A stretch of 25,409 nucleotides of DNA from Pseudomonas sp. (GTDB lineage: Bacteria > Pseudomonadota > Gammaproteobacteria > Pseudomonadales > Pseudomonadaceae): NCBI RefSeq assembly GCF_030147005.1, contig NZ_JASLAW010000106.1, forward strand, positions 1 through 25,409, written 5' to 3'. The position numbers were made by a program, and so were the translations under genes. The number at the start of each line of letters is the position of its first letter. Within the stretch, counting starts at the first letter, position 1. Of this stretch, positions 1 to 7,213 are shown piece by piece. The notes beneath the pieces were generated by a model. It ran no database searches. It was not told the origin of the DNA and worked only from the letters and a program-made list of their open reading frames with translations.

Positions 1-60
1 AGGCCTATCACCTTAAACGATGCGATCGCAGCGTCAGCTATAGCAAAAAAGTATAAATAA
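1..60 (+). CDS. possible 3' end of a truncated upstream gene
   Basis: Frame 1 is open from the left edge to a TAA at 58-60 and would encode a 19-residue tail ending in AKKYK. The composition (alanine-rich helix-like stretch, lysine-rich end) looks protein-like. Frame 2 stops almost at once; frame 3 stays open almost as far, so the reading is weak. No family can be assigned. If real, the gene lies mostly outside the window and could be a partner of the small gene that follows on the same strand. Confidence 0.25.
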   Translation, partial: RPITLNDAIAASAIAKKYK

Positions 61-188
61 CTGTCAGCATTAACAGGTTCCTCAGAGCGGCCGCTTAGCT
101 AACCTCACCGATGCAAATTGAGAGCACACATCAGTGGCCTAGGAGAGGTATCAGGTCACTTCACAATTTACATAGAAAGGTGAAAATC

Positions 189-521
189 ATGGCCCTAACC
201 AGCCCCAACGGCACCTACGAGGGTGCTGTATATGATCCCGGCGAACGTAATGCCGCCACTCTGAAAATTACCGGATCAGACACACAGGCAGGCAAAATTA
301 CAAAGGCCGAAATGGCTTATTACGGACTGAACTTCAACGTTACCGGAACTTTCACAGCTCAGGGTTTTAAGCTGCGCGCTCAAGCCAAGACGGGGGATAG
401 CATACTTAACATAACCCTAAGCTCATCGGACAGTTATCAAAACTTGGACGGCAAGGTAACGGTCGAACGTGGCGGGCCGAATGTCGGTAAAACTTACGAT
501 ATGACATTTCAAAGGCAATAA
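189..521 (+). CDS. small hypothetical protein, predicted beta-rich
   Basis: A 110-residue protein of unknown function. I chose the ATG at 189 because AGAAAGG at 174-180 sits about 8 bases upstream; an in-frame ATG at 111 has no such site and would add an unconvincing basic leader. There is no signal peptide and no membrane segment. The sequence alternates short polar and hydrophobic stretches with many G, T, S and N residues (for example GTYEGAVY near the N terminus, and LNFNVTGTF and FKLRAQAK in the middle), which suggests a small beta-sandwich or barrel. It has no Cys or Trp. Base composition is visibly more AT-rich than the genes to its right, so it may be accessory DNA. I do not recognise the family. 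It is followed by a strong bidirectional terminator. Confidence 0.65.
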   Translation: MALTSPNGTYEGAVYDPGERNAATLKITGSDTQAGKITKAEMAYYGLNFNVTGTFTAQGFKLRAQAKTGDSILNITLSSSDSYQNLDGKVTVERGGPNVGKTYDMTFQRQ

Positions 522-576
522 CACAAGTGCATATCCGCAGTGGCACGTGATTGCGCGGCTTTAGCCAGTCACAGAC

Positions 577-607
577 TTAAAAACCCGTCTAAGAGACGGG
601 TTTTTTT
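577..607. terminator. bidirectional intrinsic terminator
   Basis: AAACCCGTCT at 581-590 pairs perfectly with AGACGGGTTT at 594-603 around a 3-base AAG loop. A T run follows on the plus strand (601-607) and an A run precedes on the left, giving a U tract for minus-strand transcripts too. It lies between the convergent small hypothetical gene and fba, and probably ends both. Confidence 0.9.
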
Positions 608-629
608 AATACAACTGAACCGTAACGGC

Positions 630-1694
630 TCAGTTCACCTTAGCGTTCAACTCACCCTTCAAATAACGCTGGTACATCGCTTCCAACGAGATCGGCTTGA
701 TCTTCGAAGCATTCCCCGCAGTACCAAACGCTTCGTAACGCGCGATACACACATCACGCATCGCGGTCACGGTAGCGCCGAAGAATTTACGTGGGTCGAA
801 CTCGCTCGGGTTGGTGGCCATCAGGCGGCGCATCGCGCCGGTGGACGCCAGGCGCAGGTCGGTGTCGATGTTGACCTTGCGCACGCCGTACTTGATGCCT
901 TCGACGATCTCTTCAACCGGTACGCCATAGGTTTCTTTGATGTCGCCGCCGTACTGGTTGATGATCGCCAGCCATTCTTGCGGTACCGAGGAAGAACCGT
1001 GCATCACCAGGTGGGTGTTGGGAATGCGCTTGTGGATTTCCTTGATGCGGTCGATGGCCAGCACGTCGCCGGTCGGTGGCTTGGTGAACTTGTAGGCGCC
1101 GTGGCTGGTGCCGATGGCGATGGCCAGGGCGTCCACTTGGGTCTTCTTGACGAAGTCGGCGGCTTCTTCGGGGTCGGTCAGCATCTGGCTGTGATCGAGC
1201 ACGCCTTCGGCGCCGATGCCATCTTCTTCGCCGGCCATGCCGGTTTCCAGGGAGCCCAGGCAGCCCAGCTCGCCTTCAACCGATACGCCGCAGGCGTGAG
1301 CCATGGCCACGGTTTGTTGGGTAACGCGTACGTTGTACTCGTAGTCGGTTGGGGTCTTGCCGTCTTCGCCGAGGGAGCCGTCCATCATCACCGAGCTGAA
1401 GCCCAATTGGATGGAGCGCTGGCACACATCAGGGCTGGTGCCGTGGTCCTGGTGCATGCACACCGGGATGTGCGGGAATTCTTCGATGGCCGCCAGGATC
1501 AGGTGGCGCAGGAATGGCGCCCCGGCGTATTTGCGCGCACCGGCCGAAGCCTGGACGATCACTGGGGAGTCGGTCTTGTCAGCGGCTTCCATGATGGCGC
1601 GCATCTGCTCAAGGTTGTTGACGTTAAAGGCTGGGACGCCGTAGCCGAACTCGGCTGCGTGGTCCAGCATTTGACGCATGCTGATAAGTGCCAT
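630..1694 (-). CDS. fba: class II fructose-1,6-bisphosphate aldolase
   Basis: A zinc-dependent cytosolic aldolase that interconverts fructose 1,6-bisphosphate with dihydroxyacetone phosphate and glyceraldehyde 3-phosphate. In pseudomonads it serves mainly gluconeogenesis, because most sugar breakdown uses the Entner-Doudoroff route. The 354-residue length fits the class IIB (Calvin-cycle-like) subgroup. Visible motifs are HQDHG at 81-85 (catalytic Asp83, zinc His84), EGELG at 140-144, GTSHG at 195-199 (His198), HGSSSVP at 232-238 (His232) and NIDTD at 275-279 for phosphate binding. GGGAGA lies just upstream of the ATG. It is the last gene of the tkt-epd-pgk cluster, with two lipoprotein genes between pgk and fba, and it ends at a strong terminator. 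The upstream 203-base gap may hold its own promoter or leader. Confidence 0.97.
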   Translation of the reverse strand: MALISMRQMLDHAAEFGYGVPAFNVNNLEQMRAIMEAADKTDSPVIVQASAGARKYAGAPFLRHLILAAIEEFPHIPVCMHQDHGTSPDVCQRSIQLGFSSVMMDGSLGEDGKTPTDYEYNVRVTQQTVAMAHACGVSVEGELGCLGSLETGMAGEEDGIGAEGVLDHSQMLTDPEEAADFVKKTQVDALAIAIGTSHGAYKFTKPPTGDVLAIDRIKEIHKRIPNTHLVMHGSSSVPQEWLAIINQYGGDIKETYGVPVEEIVEGIKYGVRKVNIDTDLRLASTGAMRRLMATNPSEFDPRKFFGATVTAMRDVCIARYEAFGTAGNASKIKPISLEAMYQRYLKGELNAKVN

Positions 1695-1767
1695 TGTGTT
1701 GTCTCTCCCGGTCGAGGGTCGTTAATCGTGCAAGCCTGCCGTAGCGGTGGCTGCTATTCAAGTTATT

Positions 1768-1796
1768 GCAGGCCAGGTTTTGTAGGCCTGGCCTGC
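1768..1796. other. perfect hairpin upstream of fba
   Basis: GCAGGCCAGG at 1768-1777 pairs perfectly with CCTGGCCTGC at 1787-1796 around a 9-base loop. It lies between the MliC-like gene and fba. Read on the minus strand it is not followed by a clear U tract, so it could be a weak or Rho-assisted terminator, an fba leader structure or an mRNA processing site. Which of these is not decided by the sequence. Confidence 0.5.
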
Positions 1797-1850
1797 TGAA
1801 TCGTTATTGCTGGTGTGGCTTGGCGCAAATACCCCTGTGAACCGCATCAA

Positions 1851-1878
1851 TGTGGGAGCTGGCTTGCCCGTTCCCACA
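1851..1878. repeat. single REP-like palindrome
   Basis: TGTGGGAG at 1851-1858 is mirrored by a near-match ending in TTCCCACA at 1871-1878, with the typical Pseudomonas REP core GGCTTGCCCG between. It resembles the arms of the REPIN at 13581-13677 but is a lone unit here, between the MliC-like gene and fba. Confidence 0.7.
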
Positions 1879-1897
1879 GTGATCTTCAGTGATTCCA

Positions 1898-2230
1898 CTA
1901 TTGGGCCTTACAGCCCCGCCCGATCAGATCATCCGTGGCCACCCAGTAAACCAGGCCTTCCTCACCCTTGGTGTGAAACGCCAACTGGTCGTTGCTGTAC
2001 AGCACGCCCGAAGCCGCCACGTCCTGCTTGAGTCGGTAAACCTGGTCCGATCCGCCAAGACGCACATCCACCTCGGAGCGGGCCGCATTGGCAAAGCGCC
2101 AGTTGACCTCGGCCTTGCTGTCGCAGGTCCAGGTCGTCCACTTGTCGGCAGGCTCTGCCTTGCTGAACATGTTCATGCTGCTGCAACCGGCCAACAAAGC
2201 CAGTGCCGCCAGGGCGATAACGCCTTTCAT
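1898..2230 (-). CDS. MliC-like lysozyme-inhibitor lipoprotein
   Basis: A 110-residue predicted lipoprotein. The signal sequence ends in the lipobox LAGC, with the lipidated Cys at residue 16. The mature part fits the MliC/PliC family, membrane-anchored inhibitors of C-type lysozyme: an early TCDS cysteine, a central YRLKQ strand, the ASGVLYSNDQLAFHTKG block (family Ser and Lys inhibitory positions), and a late GRGC cysteine that could pair with the first. AGGA precedes the ATG. The inferred site is the periplasmic face of the outer membrane, since the residue after the Cys is Ser and not Asp. The family call rests on motif resemblance; inhibition itself is not shown. It sits between pgk and fba on the same strand, an odd place for an envelope-defence gene. 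Confidence 0.75.
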   Translation of the reverse strand: MKGVIALAALALLAGCSSMNMFSKAEPADKWTTWTCDSKAEVNWRFANAARSEVDVRLGGSDQVYRLKQDVAASGVLYSNDQLAFHTKGEEGLVYWVATDDLIGRGCKAQ

Positions 2231-2290
2231 TGCCTATCCTCGCAGGGCGACCTGGGGCCGCCATTGCTGTGGGTTAGTGGATCAGACCCG

Positions 2291-2518
2291 TCAAGGGCAA
2301 CCCTGTTCCTGACCGTTGGGCGCGGAGTCGTATTTCTCCAGGCGTTCGTTGCCGATGCGCTTGTTGATCACCGGCATGGTCTCGGCTTGCCAGTCAGCCT
2401 GGTAGCAGCTTTTTTTCTGCGGCGCCTGGGCTTTATCCACCTCAGGCGCCGCGCTTGGCGTGCTGCCGCAGCCGGCCAGCAGGCCCACTGCAATCACCAG
2501 TGCCAACGACTTGATCAT
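2291..2518 (-). CDS. small lipoprotein of unknown function
   Basis: A 75-residue predicted lipoprotein. The ATG at 2516-2518 follows AAGGAG at good spacing; an upstream in-frame ATG would add eight charged residues before the signal peptide and is less likely. The signal sequence MIKSLALVIAVGLLAGC has a clear LAGC lipobox. A short Ala/Pro/Lys linker follows, then a compact domain with Cys residues in KKSCYQ and in the C-terminal QGCP that could form a disulfide. I do not recognise the family. It lies 31 bases after pgk and 60 bases before the MliC-like gene, all on one strand, so co-transcription is likely. Confidence 0.75.
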   Translation of the reverse strand: MIKSLALVIAVGLLAGCGSTPSAAPEVDKAQAPQKKSCYQADWQAETMPVINKRIGNERLEKYDSAPNGQEQGCP

Positions 2519-2549
2519 GGGACGCTCCTTTTTCCTGACCACGCGCGCC

Positions 2550-3713
2550 TTAACCTTTGGCCCGGGTTTCCAGCACTTCTACGGCCGGCAGTACCTTGCC
2601 CTCGACAAATTCGAGGAACGCGCCGCCACCGGTAGAAATGTAGGAGATCTGATCAGCAACGCCGTATTTATCGATAGCCGCCAGGGTGTCGCCGCCGCCG
2701 GCGATGGAGAACGCCGGGCTTTGCGCGATGGCGTTGGCCAGCACTTTGGTACCGTTGCCGAACTGATCGAACTCGAATACGCCGACTGGGCCATTCCACA
2801 GGATGGTCTGGGAGGCTTTGAGCAGCTCAGCAAAGTTGGCCGCGGTTTGCGGGCCGATATCCAGGATCATGTCGTCGTCGGCCACGTCAGCGATGAGCTT
2901 GACGGTGGCTTCGGCGCTTTGCGCGAATTCCTTGGCGACGACCACGTCCACCGGCAGCGGCACGCTGACTTTGGCGGCGATGGCGCGCGCGGTGTCGAGC
3001 AGGTCCGGCTCGTACAGGGATTTGCCCACCGGGTGGCCAGCTGCGGCCAGGAAGGTGTTGGCAATGCCACCGCCGACGATCAGCTGGTTGCAGATCTGGC
3101 TGAGGCTGTTGAGTACGTCCAGCTTGGTGGAAACCTTGGAACCCGCGACGATCGCGGCCATCGGTTGTGCCGGAGCGCCCAGGGCCTTGCCCAGTGCATC
3201 CAGCTCAGCGGCCAGCAGCGGGCCGGCAGCGGCGACCTTGGCGAACTTGGCCACGCCGTGGGTGGAACCTTCGGCGCGGTGGGCGGTGCCAAAGGCGTCC
3301 ATCACGAACACGTCGCACAGGGCGGCATATTGCTGGGCCAGTTCGTCGCTGTTCTTTTTCTCGCCTTTGTTGAAGCGCACGTTTTCGAACAGCACGATGT
3401 CACCCGGCTTGACGTCGACGCCGCCCAGGTAATCAGCCAGCAGGGGCACGTCGCGGCCGAGGGCCTTGCTCAGGTATTCGGCCACAGGCTTGAGGCTGTT
3501 TTCGGCAGAGAACTCACCTTCGGTCGGGCGACCCAGGTGGGAGCAGACCATCACGGCCGCGCCTTTTTCCAGGGCCAGCTTGATGGTCGGCAGCGAGGCC
3601 AGGATTCGCGCATCGCTGGTGACAACACCGTCCTTGACTGGGACGTTGAGGTCTTCGCGAATCAGTACGCGCTTACCTTGCAGATCGAGGTCGGTCATCT
3701 TCAACACGGTCAT
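2550..3713 (-). CDS. pgk: phosphoglycerate kinase
   Basis: A cytosolic monomer that transfers phosphate between 1,3-bisphosphoglycerate/ADP and 3-phosphoglycerate/ATP. At 387 residues it is the usual bacterial length. The N-terminal substrate domain shows the signature RVLIREDLNVPV (15-26) and SHLGRP (58-63). The C-terminal nucleotide domain shows NGPVGVFE, GGGDT (339-343) and STGGGA (360-365). I start at the ATG at 3711-3713 (MTVLKMTDLDL), 17 bases after the epd stop; MTDLDL five codons later is an alternative. An in-frame extension upstream runs into epd and is rejected. The tight spacing implies an epd-pgk operon. Confidence 0.97.
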   Translation of the reverse strand: MTVLKMTDLDLQGKRVLIREDLNVPVKDGVVTSDARILASLPTIKLALEKGAAVMVCSHLGRPTEGEFSAENSLKPVAEYLSKALGRDVPLLADYLGGVDVKPGDIVLFENVRFNKGEKKNSDELAQQYAALCDVFVMDAFGTAHRAEGSTHGVAKFAKVAAAGPLLAAELDALGKALGAPAQPMAAIVAGSKVSTKLDVLNSLSQICNQLIVGGGIANTFLAAAGHPVGKSLYEPDLLDTARAIAAKVSVPLPVDVVVAKEFAQSAEATVKLIADVADDDMILDIGPQTAANFAELLKASQTILWNGPVGVFEFDQFGNGTKVLANAIAQSPAFSIAGGGDTLAAIDKYGVADQISYISTGGGAFLEFVEGKVLPAVEVLETRAKG

Positions 3714-3730
3714 GGGTCGCAGTTCCTGAA

Positions 3731-4786
3731 TTACTGTTGAGGTTGTTTGGAAGCCACTTGCAGATAGTGTTCTGCAACGTCGAGCATTCGGTTGGCAAAG
3801 CCCCATTCATTGTCGAACCAGGCCAGGATGTTCACCAGCCTGGGGCCGGAAACGCGGGTCTGGCTGGCATCGACAATCGCCGAATGCGGATCATGGTTGA
3901 AATCACAGCTGGCGTGGGGCAACTCGGTGTAGGCCAGCAAGCCTTTGAGCGGGCCACTGCTGGCGGCGTCGCGCAATATCCGGTTGACCTGCGTCGCATC
4001 GGTGTCGCTCACGGTTTGCATGGTGATGTCCAAACAGGACACGTTCACCGTCGGCACCCGTACCGCTTTGGCCTGGATTCGCCCGGCAAGTTCCGGCAGC
4101 AATCGCTCGATGCCACGCGCCAGGCCGGTGGACACTGGAATCACTGACTGGAACGCCGAACGCGTGCGGCGCAGGTCTTCATGATGATAGGCGTCGATTA
4201 CCGGTTGGTCGTTCATTGCCGAGTGAATCGTGGTGATCGACACATAATCCAGGCCGATCGCCTGATCCAGCAGGCGCAACAGCGGCACGCTGCAGTTGGT
4301 GGTGCACGAGGCGTTGGACACCAGCAGCTCATCGCCGGTCAGGCAATCCTGGTTGATACCGTAGACGATGGTGGCGTCCACATCCGCCTCGCTGGCCATC
4401 GGCTGGGAAAACAGCACACGCGGTGCGCCGGCGTCGAGAAAACGCTGGCCATCGGCACGGGTGTGGTAGGCACCGGAGCATTCCAACACCAGGTCGACGC
4501 CCAGCGCCGCCCAGTCGATGCCCTCGGGGGTGGCACTGCGCAGTACTTTTACGCAGTCGCCATTGATATGCAGACAATCGCCGTCGACCCGCACTTCGCC
4601 GGGAAAGCGGCCGTGGGTGGAGTCGAAGCGTGTCAGGTATTCGATGCTGGCCATGTCGGCCAAATCGTTGATCGCAACAATTTCAAACCCGGCCGTCGTC
4701 CCTCGCTCAAACAGCGCACGCAAGACGCAACGACCAATGCGGCCGTAGCCGTTGAGTGCAACTTTGTAGGGACGGGGTTGGGGCAT
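3731..4786 (-). CDS. epd: D-erythrose-4-phosphate dehydrogenase
   Basis: A GAPDH-family, NAD-dependent enzyme oxidising erythrose 4-phosphate to 4-phosphoerythronate, the first step of the DXP-dependent pyridoxal 5'-phosphate pathway. It has 351 residues. The Rossmann motif NGYGRIG is at 12-18 and the catalytic Cys161 lies in SNASCTTNC (157-165). The segment HSAMNDQPVIDAYH is typical of Epd; GAPDH has a different sequence here, which supports Epd over GapA. The start is the ATG at 4784-4786 (MPQPRPYKVAL). An in-frame ATG at 4864 would translate through a REPIN and is rejected. It is placed between tkt, which makes erythrose 4-phosphate, and pgk. Some annotations call this gene gapB. Confidence 0.93.
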   Translation of the reverse strand: MPQPRPYKVALNGYGRIGRCVLRALFERGTTAGFEIVAINDLADMASIEYLTRFDSTHGRFPGEVRVDGDCLHINGDCVKVLRSATPEGIDWAALGVDLVLECSGAYHTRADGQRFLDAGAPRVLFSQPMASEADVDATIVYGINQDCLTGDELLVSNASCTTNCSVPLLRLLDQAIGLDYVSITTIHSAMNDQPVIDAYHHEDLRRTRSAFQSVIPVSTGLARGIERLLPELAGRIQAKAVRVPTVNVSCLDITMQTVSDTDATQVNRILRDAASSGPLKGLLAYTELPHASCDFNHDPHSAIVDASQTRVSGPRLVNILAWFDNEWGFANRMLDVAEHYLQVASKQPQQ

Positions 4787-4816
4787 GGGGTTCTCGCAGT
4801 ATGGGCAACACAAACT

Positions 4817-4920
4817 ACTGTAGGAGCGAGCTTGCTCGCGAAGAACCTGAGAGCACCGCGTCAAACCAGAAACGCTGCGTTATCGTTAACGGTCTTCGCG
4901 AGCAAGCTCGCTCCTACAGT
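4817..4920. repeat. REPIN: two REPs in inverted orientation
   Basis: The arms at 4817-4844 and 4893-4920 are perfect 28-base inverted complements with core TGTAGGAGCGAGCTTGCTCG. The 48-base spacer contains GCACCGCGT and CGTTATCGTTAACG, which recur in the element at 20750-20850. This is a Pseudomonas REP doublet, a non-autonomous element moved by RAYT transposases encoded elsewhere. It sits in the 170-base gap between tkt and epd and would form a long hairpin in a read-through transcript. Confidence 0.92.
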
Positions 4921-4956
4921 GAAAGCGGCAACCATGGGGTCACCGCATTTGCGCTT

Positions 4957-6954
4957 TTAGTCTTCCAGCAGTTCTTCAGCCTGGCCCAGGATGTTTTCCA
5001 GGGTAAAGCCGAACTCTTCGAACAAGGCTGGCGCCGGCGCCGACTCACCATAGGTGGTCATGCCGATCACGCGGCCTTCCAGGCCCACGTACTTGTACCA
5101 GTAGTCGGCGTGAGCCGCTTCGATGGCGATACGCGCGCTGACCTGCAACGGCAGTACCGATTGCTTGTAGCCGGCGTCCTGGGCTTCGAACACGCTGGTG
5201 CATGGCATGGACACAACGCGAACGTTGCGGCCTTGCGCGGTCAGCTTGTCGTACGCCTGAACGGTCAGGCCAACTTCGGAACCGGTGGAGATCAGGATCA
5301 GTTCAGGCTCGCCGATGCAGTCCTTGAGCACGTAGCCGCCACGGCTGATGTCGGCGATTTGCACGTCGGTACGTACCTGGTGTTGCAGGTTCTGACGCGA
5401 GAAGATCAGCGCCGAAGGGCCGTCCTTGCGCTCAATGGCGTGCTTCCAGGCCACGGCGGATTCCACCGCGTCGGCGGGGCGCCAGCAATCGAGGTTCGGC
5501 GTGGTGCGCAGGCTGGTCAGTTGCTCGACCGGCTGGTGAGTCGGGCCGTCTTCGCCCAGGCCGATGGAGTCGTGGGTGTACACATGGATCACGCGCTTCT
5601 TCATCAGCGCGGCCATGCGTACCGCGTTACGCGCGTATTCCATGAACATCAGGAAGGTCGCGCCGTAAGGCACCAGGCCGCCGTGCAGAGAGACGCCGTT
5701 CATGATGGCGCTCATGCCGAACTCGCGCACGCCGTAGTACATGTAGTTGCCGCTGGCGTCTTCAGCCGACACGCCTTTGCAGCCTTTCCACAAGGTCAGG
5801 TTGGAACCGGCCAGGTCAGCCGAACCGCCGAGCATTTCCGGCAGCAACGGGCCGAAGGCGTTCAGGGTGTTCTGGCTGGCTTTACGGCTGGCGATGGTCT
5901 CGCCCTTGGCCGCGACTTCGGCGATGTAGGCCGAGGCTTTTTCCGAGAAATCGGCAGGCAGGTCACCGGCCAGGCGGCGCACCAGTTCATTGGCCAGCTC
6001 AGGGAATTCGGCGGAGTAGGCAGCGAAGCGCTGGTCCCACTCGGCTTCGGCGGCCAGGCCTTTTTCCTTGGCATCCCACTCGGCGTAGATGTCGGCCGGG
6101 ATGTCGAACGGGCCGTGGGTCCACTTCAGCGCTTCGCGGGTCAGGGCGATTTCCGCGTCACCCAGTGGGGCGCCGTGGCAGTCTTCCTTGCCCTGCTTGT
6201 TCGGCGAACCGAAACCGATGGTGGTCTTGCAGCAGATCAGGGTCGGCTGCGCGCTCTTGCGCGCGGTGTCGATGGCGGTCTTGATCTCTTCCGGATCATG
6301 GCCGTCAACATTGCGGATCACTTGCCAGTTGTAGGCTTCGAAACGCTTTGGCGTGTCATCGGTGAACCAGCCTTCGACTTCGCCGTCGATGGAGATGCCG
6401 TTGTCATCGTAGAAGGCAATCAGCTTGCCCAGGCCCAGGGTGCCGGCCAGGGAGGCGACTTCATGGGAGATACCTTCCATCATGCAACCATCACCCAGGA
6501 ATACGTAGGTGTGGTGATCGACGATGTCATGGCCGGGGCGGTTGAACTGTGCGCCCAGGACTTTTTCAGCCAGCGCGAAGCCAACGGCGTTGGCCAGGCC
6601 TTGGCCCAGGGGACCGGTGGTGGTCTCGACGCCTGGGGTGTAACCGAATTCAGGGTGGCCCGGGGTGCGGCTGTGCAGCTGGCGGAAGCTCTTGAGGTCA
6701 TCGATGGTGACGTCGTAGCCGGTCAGGTGCAGCAGCGAGTAGATCAGCATCGAGCCGTGGCCGTTGGACAGCACGAAGCGGTCACGGTCGGCGAACGACG
6801 GGTTGCTCGGGTTGTGTTTCAGGTAGTCACGCCAAAGTACCTCGGCGATATCCGCCATGCCCATCGGGGCACCGGGATGGCCGCTGTTGGCTTTTTGCAC
6901 GGCATCCATGCTGAGGGCACGAATGGCGTTGGCACGCTCACGACGGCTGGGCAT
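4957..6954 (-). CDS. tkt: transketolase
   Basis: A thiamine-diphosphate enzyme of the non-oxidative pentose phosphate pathway that moves two-carbon units between ketose donors and aldose acceptors. It supplies erythrose 4-phosphate for aromatic amino acids and for Epd. The 665-residue length is typical. Visible features: SGHPGAPMGMA at 24-34, the GPLGQG loop at 114-119, and the ThDP/metal motif beginning GDGCMMEGISHE at 154 and reaching the Asn of DDNGIS near 185. The catalytic-Glu region includes YYGVREFGMSAIMNG and the pyrimidine domain carries YTHDSIGLGEDGPTHQ. AGGAGA precedes the ATG. It is the first gene of the minus-strand carbon cluster and is divergent from sahR, so the 259-base gap between them carries both promoters. 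Confidence 0.98.
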   Translation of the reverse strand: MPSRRERANAIRALSMDAVQKANSGHPGAPMGMADIAEVLWRDYLKHNPSNPSFADRDRFVLSNGHGSMLIYSLLHLTGYDVTIDDLKSFRQLHSRTPGHPEFGYTPGVETTTGPLGQGLANAVGFALAEKVLGAQFNRPGHDIVDHHTYVFLGDGCMMEGISHEVASLAGTLGLGKLIAFYDDNGISIDGEVEGWFTDDTPKRFEAYNWQVIRNVDGHDPEEIKTAIDTARKSAQPTLICCKTTIGFGSPNKQGKEDCHGAPLGDAEIALTREALKWTHGPFDIPADIYAEWDAKEKGLAAEAEWDQRFAAYSAEFPELANELVRRLAGDLPADFSEKASAYIAEVAAKGETIASRKASQNTLNAFGPLLPEMLGGSADLAGSNLTLWKGCKGVSAEDASGNYMYYGVREFGMSAIMNGVSLHGGLVPYGATFLMFMEYARNAVRMAALMKKRVIHVYTHDSIGLGEDGPTHQPVEQLTSLRTTPNLDCWRPADAVESAVAWKHAIERKDGPSALIFSRQNLQHQVRTDVQIADISRGGYVLKDCIGEPELILISTGSEVGLTVQAYDKLTAQGRNVRVVSMPCTSVFEAQDAGYKQSVLPLQVSARIAIEAAHADYWYKYVGLEGRVIGMTTYGESAPAPALFEEFGFTLENILGQAEELLED

Positions 6955-7148
6955 CGCTGATCTCCTGGGGGCTTGAATAAGGAAACGGAAAAAAGGACCG
7001 GCATTTTCCCTCAGCCACCGCCTGCGGGCAATGATAGATAGTCACTTGACGGTGTTTTTCCTGCGGTTTGCCCGCCAACCCCTTGCAGAACTCGCGCGCG
7101 GGTTCGTCTAGAGGTTATAGCGGCTGCTTATGACTGCCACTTATCGAT

Positions 7149-7172
7149 CAATATCAAAACTTTTTGATATTG
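7149..7172. promoter_or_regulatory. perfect inverted repeat, probable SahR operator
   Basis: CAATATCAAAA at 7149-7159 and TTTTGATATTG at 7162-7172 are exact inverted complements separated by CT. It is AT-rich inside a GC-rich region, lies 41 bases before the sahR start, and is the kind of long palindrome that ArsR-family repressors bind. SahR-type regulators are known to repress SAM-cycle genes and to be released by S-adenosylhomocysteine. That this repeat is the SahR site is inferred from position and symmetry. It could also affect the divergent tkt gene. Confidence 0.75.
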
Positions 7173-7174
7173 GC

Positions 7175-7204
7175 CTTGCGGCGATTACCACCCGTCACTA
7201 GACT
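7175..7204 (+). promoter_or_regulatory. candidate sahR-metK promoter
   Basis: TTGCGG (7175-7180) and TAGACT (7199-7204) are separated by 18 bases and could form weak -35 and -10 boxes just downstream of the inverted repeat. Initiation 7-9 bases after TAGACT would fall almost on the sahR ATG at 7214, implying a leaderless or nearly leaderless mRNA. This agrees with the lack of any Shine-Dalgarno-like sequence before sahR. The boxes are poor matches and the call is tentative. Confidence 0.3.
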
Positions 7205-7213
7205 GCTGGCCTT

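Noticed and set aside
20..97. Palindromes TGCGATCGCA and GCGGCCGC near the left edge
   Set aside because: Short self-complementary octamers and decamers of this kind are expected by chance. They are not spaced like an operator or attachment site.
540..1799. Long plus-strand open frame opposite fba
   Set aside because: It is antisense to a certain fba gene, starts in the terminator region and has a His/Gly/Val-rich composition typical of reverse-strand shadows in GC-rich DNA.
4787..4864. Upstream extension of epd
   Set aside because: The extra residues come from REPIN arm sequence, and the family N terminus begins at the ATG at 4784-4786.
4756..6960. 734-codon plus-strand open frame opposite tkt
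   Set aside because: It mirrors tkt codon by codon on the other strand, crosses a REPIN and has no family signature.
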